Positions 61,484-64,000 of a DNA stretch of 64,000 nt are shown piece by piece. The notes under the pieces were generated by a model. It was not told the DNA's origin. It searched no databases and worked only from the letters and a program-made list of their open reading frames with translations. The position numbers were made by a program, and so were the translations under genes. Source of the DNA: Actinospineispora acaciae DSM 45401 (GTDB lineage Bacteria; Actinomycetota; Actinomycetes; Mycobacteriales; Pseudonocardiaceae); assembly GCF_000620785.1 (NCBI RefSeq), contig NZ_JIAI01000009.1, positions 248,001 through 312,000 on the forward strand, read 5' to 3'. The first letter of the stretch is position 1, and each line of letters opens with the position of its first letter.

Positions 61484-62667
61484 CCCAGCACCCCCTCGGC
61501 GCGCAGCTCGGCGACCCGGGACGGGGGGTAGCCGTGCTCGGTGAGGATCTCCTCGGCGTGCTCGCCCAGCCGGGGCGGCACCCGGCGCACCCGCGCGGGC
61601 GTGCCGGAGAGGTGCACGGGCGCGGCGAGCACCTTGACCGGACCGGCGGCGGGGTGCTCCATGTCGAGCAGCATCCTGTTGACCGCCGTCTGCTCGTCGG
61701 CCAGCGCCTCGGCGAGCGAGCGCACCGGCGCGCAGAGCAGGTCCTGGTCCTCCAGTCGCTTGAGCCAGTGTGCGGTGGTGTTACCGGCGAACCGCTCCCG
61801 GAAGATCCGTTGCAGCTCGGGGCGGTGCTCGATCTGGCGTTCGAGGGTGGCGAACTCCGGCCGCTGCGACAGGTCCTCGTCGAGTTCCAGCGCGGCGGAA
61901 ATGTCGCGCAGCGGGTTCTGCTTGAACGCGCCGACCATGCACACCGCGCCGTCGGTGGTCTCGAACACGCCGGACAGCGGCATCGCCGCCCAGTTGATCT
62001 CCCGGCCGCGATTGAGGCGCATGGACGCCTCCTGCATCTGCATGTGCAGCATGGAGTCGTACATCGCCACCTCGACGCGCTGGCCCTCGCCGGTGCGCTC
62101 GCGGGAGAGCAGCGCCAGCAGGATGCCCTGCATCAGGTGCATGCCGGTGGTGTAGTCGCACAGTGTCGTCGGGTAGATGCTCAGCGGCAGGTCGTCGGAC
62201 GCGCGGCGCCACATCACGCCGGAGTAGGCCTGGGCCAGCACGTCCTGGCCGCCCTTGTGCCGGTACGGGCCGTCGGGTCCGAAGCCGGTGCCGGACGCCC
62301 AGATCAGCCTCGGGTTGATCGTCTTCAACGAGTCGTAGCCGAAGCCGAGGCGCTCCATCACGCCGGAGCGGAAGTTGCTCACCACCACGTCGGCGTCCCT
62401 GACCAGGTCGTAGACGAGCTGCTTGCCGTGCTCGGAGCGGGTGTCCACGGTGATGCTGCGCTTGTTGCGGTTGATGCTCAGGAACACCGGGTTGTCCGGG
62501 CCGGCGGGGTCCGGGATGGAGGTGCGGGACAGGTCGCCGGCGCCCGGGCGCTCGATCTTGATCACGTCGGCGCCGAAGTCGCCGAGCAGCTGGGTGCAGC
62601 AGGGGCCGAGGTAGACCTGGGTGAAGTCCAGGACGGTCACCCCGTCCAGCGGCATCGCGGTGGTCAC
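61480..62667 (-). CDS. CaiB/BaiF-family (class III) CoA-transferase
   Basis: A 395-residue CoA-transferase with LDGVTVLDFTQVYLGPCCTQ at residues 6-25, FGADVIKIERPGAGD near 33, NRNKRSITVD near 65 and VEVAMYDSMLHMQ near 178 with the likely catalytic Asp. It transfers CoA between carboxylates, typically succinate or an aromatic acid, without a CoA-ligase. The GTG at 62667 overlaps the FAD gene stop by 4 bp and has GAGGAGG upstream. It works with the enoyl-CoA hydratase after it. Confidence 0.9.
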   Translation of the reverse strand: MTTAMPLDGVTVLDFTQVYLGPCCTQLLGDFGADVIKIERPGAGDLSRTSIPDPAGPDNPVFLSINRNKRSITVDTRSEHGKQLVYDLVRDADVVVSNFRSGVMERLGFGYDSLKTINPRLIWASGTGFGPDGPYRHKGGQDVLAQAYSGVMWRRASDDLPLSIYPTTLCDYTTGMHLMQGILLALLSRERTGEGQRVEVAMYDSMLHMQMQEASMRLNRGREINWAAMPLSGVFETTDGAVCMVGAFKQNPLRDISAALELDEDLSQRPEFATLERQIEHRPELQRIFRERFAGNTTAHWLKRLEDQDLLCAPVRSLAEALADEQTAVNRMLLDMEHPAAGPVKVLAAPVHLSGTPARVRRVPPRLGEHAEEILTEHGYPPSRVAELRAEGVLG

Positions 62668-63995
62668 GCCGGCACCTCCTCGTCGACGGTGGCGTTCGCG
62701 GACGGTACGTCTCCGGGGTCCGCGCCCTGTTCGTGCATGGCCTTCTGGATCCGCGGCGCGGGCACCTCCCGGACGGTGGTGCCGGCGTCGGCGGCGATCG
62801 CGGCGGCCACCCCGGCGGCCTGGCCCATCGCCATGCACGGCGGGATCTCCCGGGACATGCGCTGCGCGTCGGGGGTGGCGGAGTAGTGGCGTCCGGCGAC
62901 CAGGAGTTGCTCCACGCCGGTCGGGAGCAGCGCCCGGTACGGGGTGTAGTAGTCGCGGCCCCGGCACACGGCGTCCGGGAAGTGCCGGCGGGTCACCAGG
63001 TCGTCCTTGGTCACCACGTACTCGCCGCGCAGCAGCCGGGTCTGGCGCACTCCGATCTGCTCGGCCACGTCCACCACGTAGCAGCGCTCGAACCCGGGCA
63101 GGACCTCGCGCACGTACTCCACGACGGACGCGATCCGCCCGCGCGCCTCGAACTCGGCGTCGGTGAGCGACTCGGGGTCGGCGCCGTCGAAGCCGGTCAG
63201 GTGCGGGCAGTTGCACCACACCACGCCGGGCAGCGGCGTCTTGAGCCACCACAGCTCCCACGCCCCGCCGAGCATCCGCTTGACCTTGCGGTTGATCGCC
63301 CGCACCTCGCGCGGGTGTTCCAGCTCGAAACGGTCGGCCGTCTCGGTGTCGACGCCGCCGAGGCGGAAGACCAGGGTGACCAGGTACCTGTCGTGTACGA
63401 ACTCGGCGCCGCTGCGGGAGGCCACGTCGATGTCGCCGGTGGTGTCGATGACGATGTCGCCGAGGACGGCCTGCGGGCCGGCCTTGGTCTCGCACACCAC
63501 GCCCTTGATCGTGCCGTCCTCCAGGACCGGCCGGGAGAACCAGCTGTGCAGCCGCAGGCGCACGCCGTTCTCCCTGACCAGGTCGTTGGACACCCGCTTC
63601 CAGCCGTCCGGGTCGAACGCGACGGCGTAGCAGATGGGCTTGGGGTTGGTGTGGGTGTGGAAGTCGTAGGCGCCCCAGCGCGCCCAGCGCGCCCAGGTCT
63701 CGGGGGAGGCGTACCGGTCGGCCTCGGGTGGGTAGACGGCCAGGCCGAGGGCGGCCAGCCGGTCGACGTACTCGGAGACGATGCCGCGCACGGTGACCTC
63801 CGCGCCGTTGCACATGTCGTCGAGCACCAGCACCATCCCGCCGGAGGCCAGCCCGCCCAGCGCGGCGTAGCGCTCCAGCAGCGTCACCGAGGCGCCCCGC
63901 CGCGCCGCCGCGACCGCCGCACTCACCCCCGCCGGCCCGCCGCCGACCACCACCACATCGGCGCGGTCCACCACCGGAGCCCGTACCTCGTCCAC
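62664..63995 (-). CDS. FAD-dependent oxidoreductase (start at window edge)
   Basis: A 443-residue FAD-binding protein with the dinucleotide motif DVVVVGGGPAGVSAAVAAAR at residues 13-32, DIVIDTTGDIDVASRSG near 173 and a C-terminal CMAMGQAAGVAAAIAADAG near 390. It resembles the FAD_oxidored/fumarate-reductase-like group. The GTG at 63995 is 5 bp from the window end and appears to be the real start, but an upstream extension cannot be excluded. It heads an operon with the CoA-transferase and enoyl-CoA hydratase, suggesting oxidation of a cyclic or acyl substrate before CoA activation. Confidence 0.83.
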   Translation of the reverse strand: MDEVRAPVVDRADVVVVGGGPAGVSAAVAAARRGASVTLLERYAALGGLASGGMVLVLDDMCNGAEVTVRGIVSEYVDRLAALGLAVYPPEADRYASPETWARWARWGAYDFHTHTNPKPICYAVAFDPDGWKRVSNDLVRENGVRLRLHSWFSRPVLEDGTIKGVVCETKAGPQAVLGDIVIDTTGDIDVASRSGAEFVHDRYLVTLVFRLGGVDTETADRFELEHPREVRAINRKVKRMLGGAWELWWLKTPLPGVVWCNCPHLTGFDGADPESLTDAEFEARGRIASVVEYVREVLPGFERCYVVDVAEQIGVRQTRLLRGEYVVTKDDLVTRRHFPDAVCRGRDYYTPYRALLPTGVEQLLVAGRHYSATPDAQRMSREIPPCMAMGQAAGVAAAIAADAGTTVREVPAPRIQKAMHEQGADPGDVPSANATVDEEVPA

Positions 63996-64000
63996 AACCA

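Overview
The window is high-GC (about 70% or more), densely packed DNA with many GTG starts, 4-bp start/stop overlaps, DUF397/XRE regulator pairs, a two-subunit methylmalonyl-CoA mutase, a DUF222/HNH gene and a 2-methylisoborneol (2-MIB) cluster. Together these point to an actinobacterial chromosome, most likely of the Pseudonocardiaceae type; that placement is inference. No tRNA, rRNA, CRISPR array or insertion sequence with clear ends was recognised.

Layout. 1-4.1 kb: a partial AraC-type regulator and an ATP-dependent hydantoinase/oxoprolinase pair (hyuA-hyuB). 4.2-6.2 kb: a DUF2252 protein and a PhnB/VOC protein. 6.2-12.9 kb: a GntR-controlled operon (GntR, DUF1989, pxpA, two RraA-fold aldolase-like genes, pxpB, pxpC) with a divergent MHS transporter; both divergent promoters carry the same TGTTG-N2-CAAC operator. 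12.9-18.0 kb: two tandem M48 peptidases, DUF899, LysR and an amidohydrolase. 18.1-20.7 kb: a lower-GC patch with a YdcF protein, an XRE/TPR regulator and small unknown genes. 20.7-25.8 kb: mutA-mutB-meaB. 25.9-27.7 kb: a suppressor-of-fused protein and a membrane protein with a ParB-like motif. 27.7-29.4 kb: treZ. 29.5-33.5 kb: two paralogous 14-TM drug exporters around a TetR gene. 33.5-37.6 kb: sugar kinase, sugar isomerase and LacI. 37.9-42.8 kb: two family 2B encapsulin shell genes, 2-MIB synthase and GPP methyltransferase. 43.1-44.4 kb: DUF222/HNH. 44.5-48.2 kb: a sugar ABC transporter. 48.5-53.0 kb: glgX-treY. 53.1-55.3 kb: HIT protein, phosphatase, TetR and its divergent target. 55.36-55.60 kb: an array of four hexapeptide/heptapeptide mini-ORFs. 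55.7-58.3 kb: GGDEF enzyme and a secreted protein. 58.3-64 kb: SDR, XRE/DUF397, and an operon of FAD oxidoreductase, CoA-transferase and enoyl-CoA hydratase.

How the genes work together. The sugar kinase, isomerase and LacI genes on one side, and the ABC transporter on the other, appear to form one regulon: the same near-palindrome (CGAGTAATCGATTACTCG-like) lies upstream of LacI and upstream of the transporter. The encapsulin/2-MIB cluster and the HNH gene sit between them, as if inserted into the sugar locus. In the 2-MIB cluster the methyltransferase would make 2-methyl-GPP, the synthase would cyclise it, and the two HK97-fold shells with cyclic-nucleotide-binding-like insertions would house the synthase.

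The most unusual observation is the mini-ORF array on the minus strand at 55362-55595. Four tiny reading frames at 68-71 nt spacing, each with its own Shine-Dalgarno sequence, encode MDNRHW, MRNRHW, MRNRHW and MRNKHWR. Synonymous codons differ between copies and the spacers are unrelated, so the peptide itself seems to be what is conserved.
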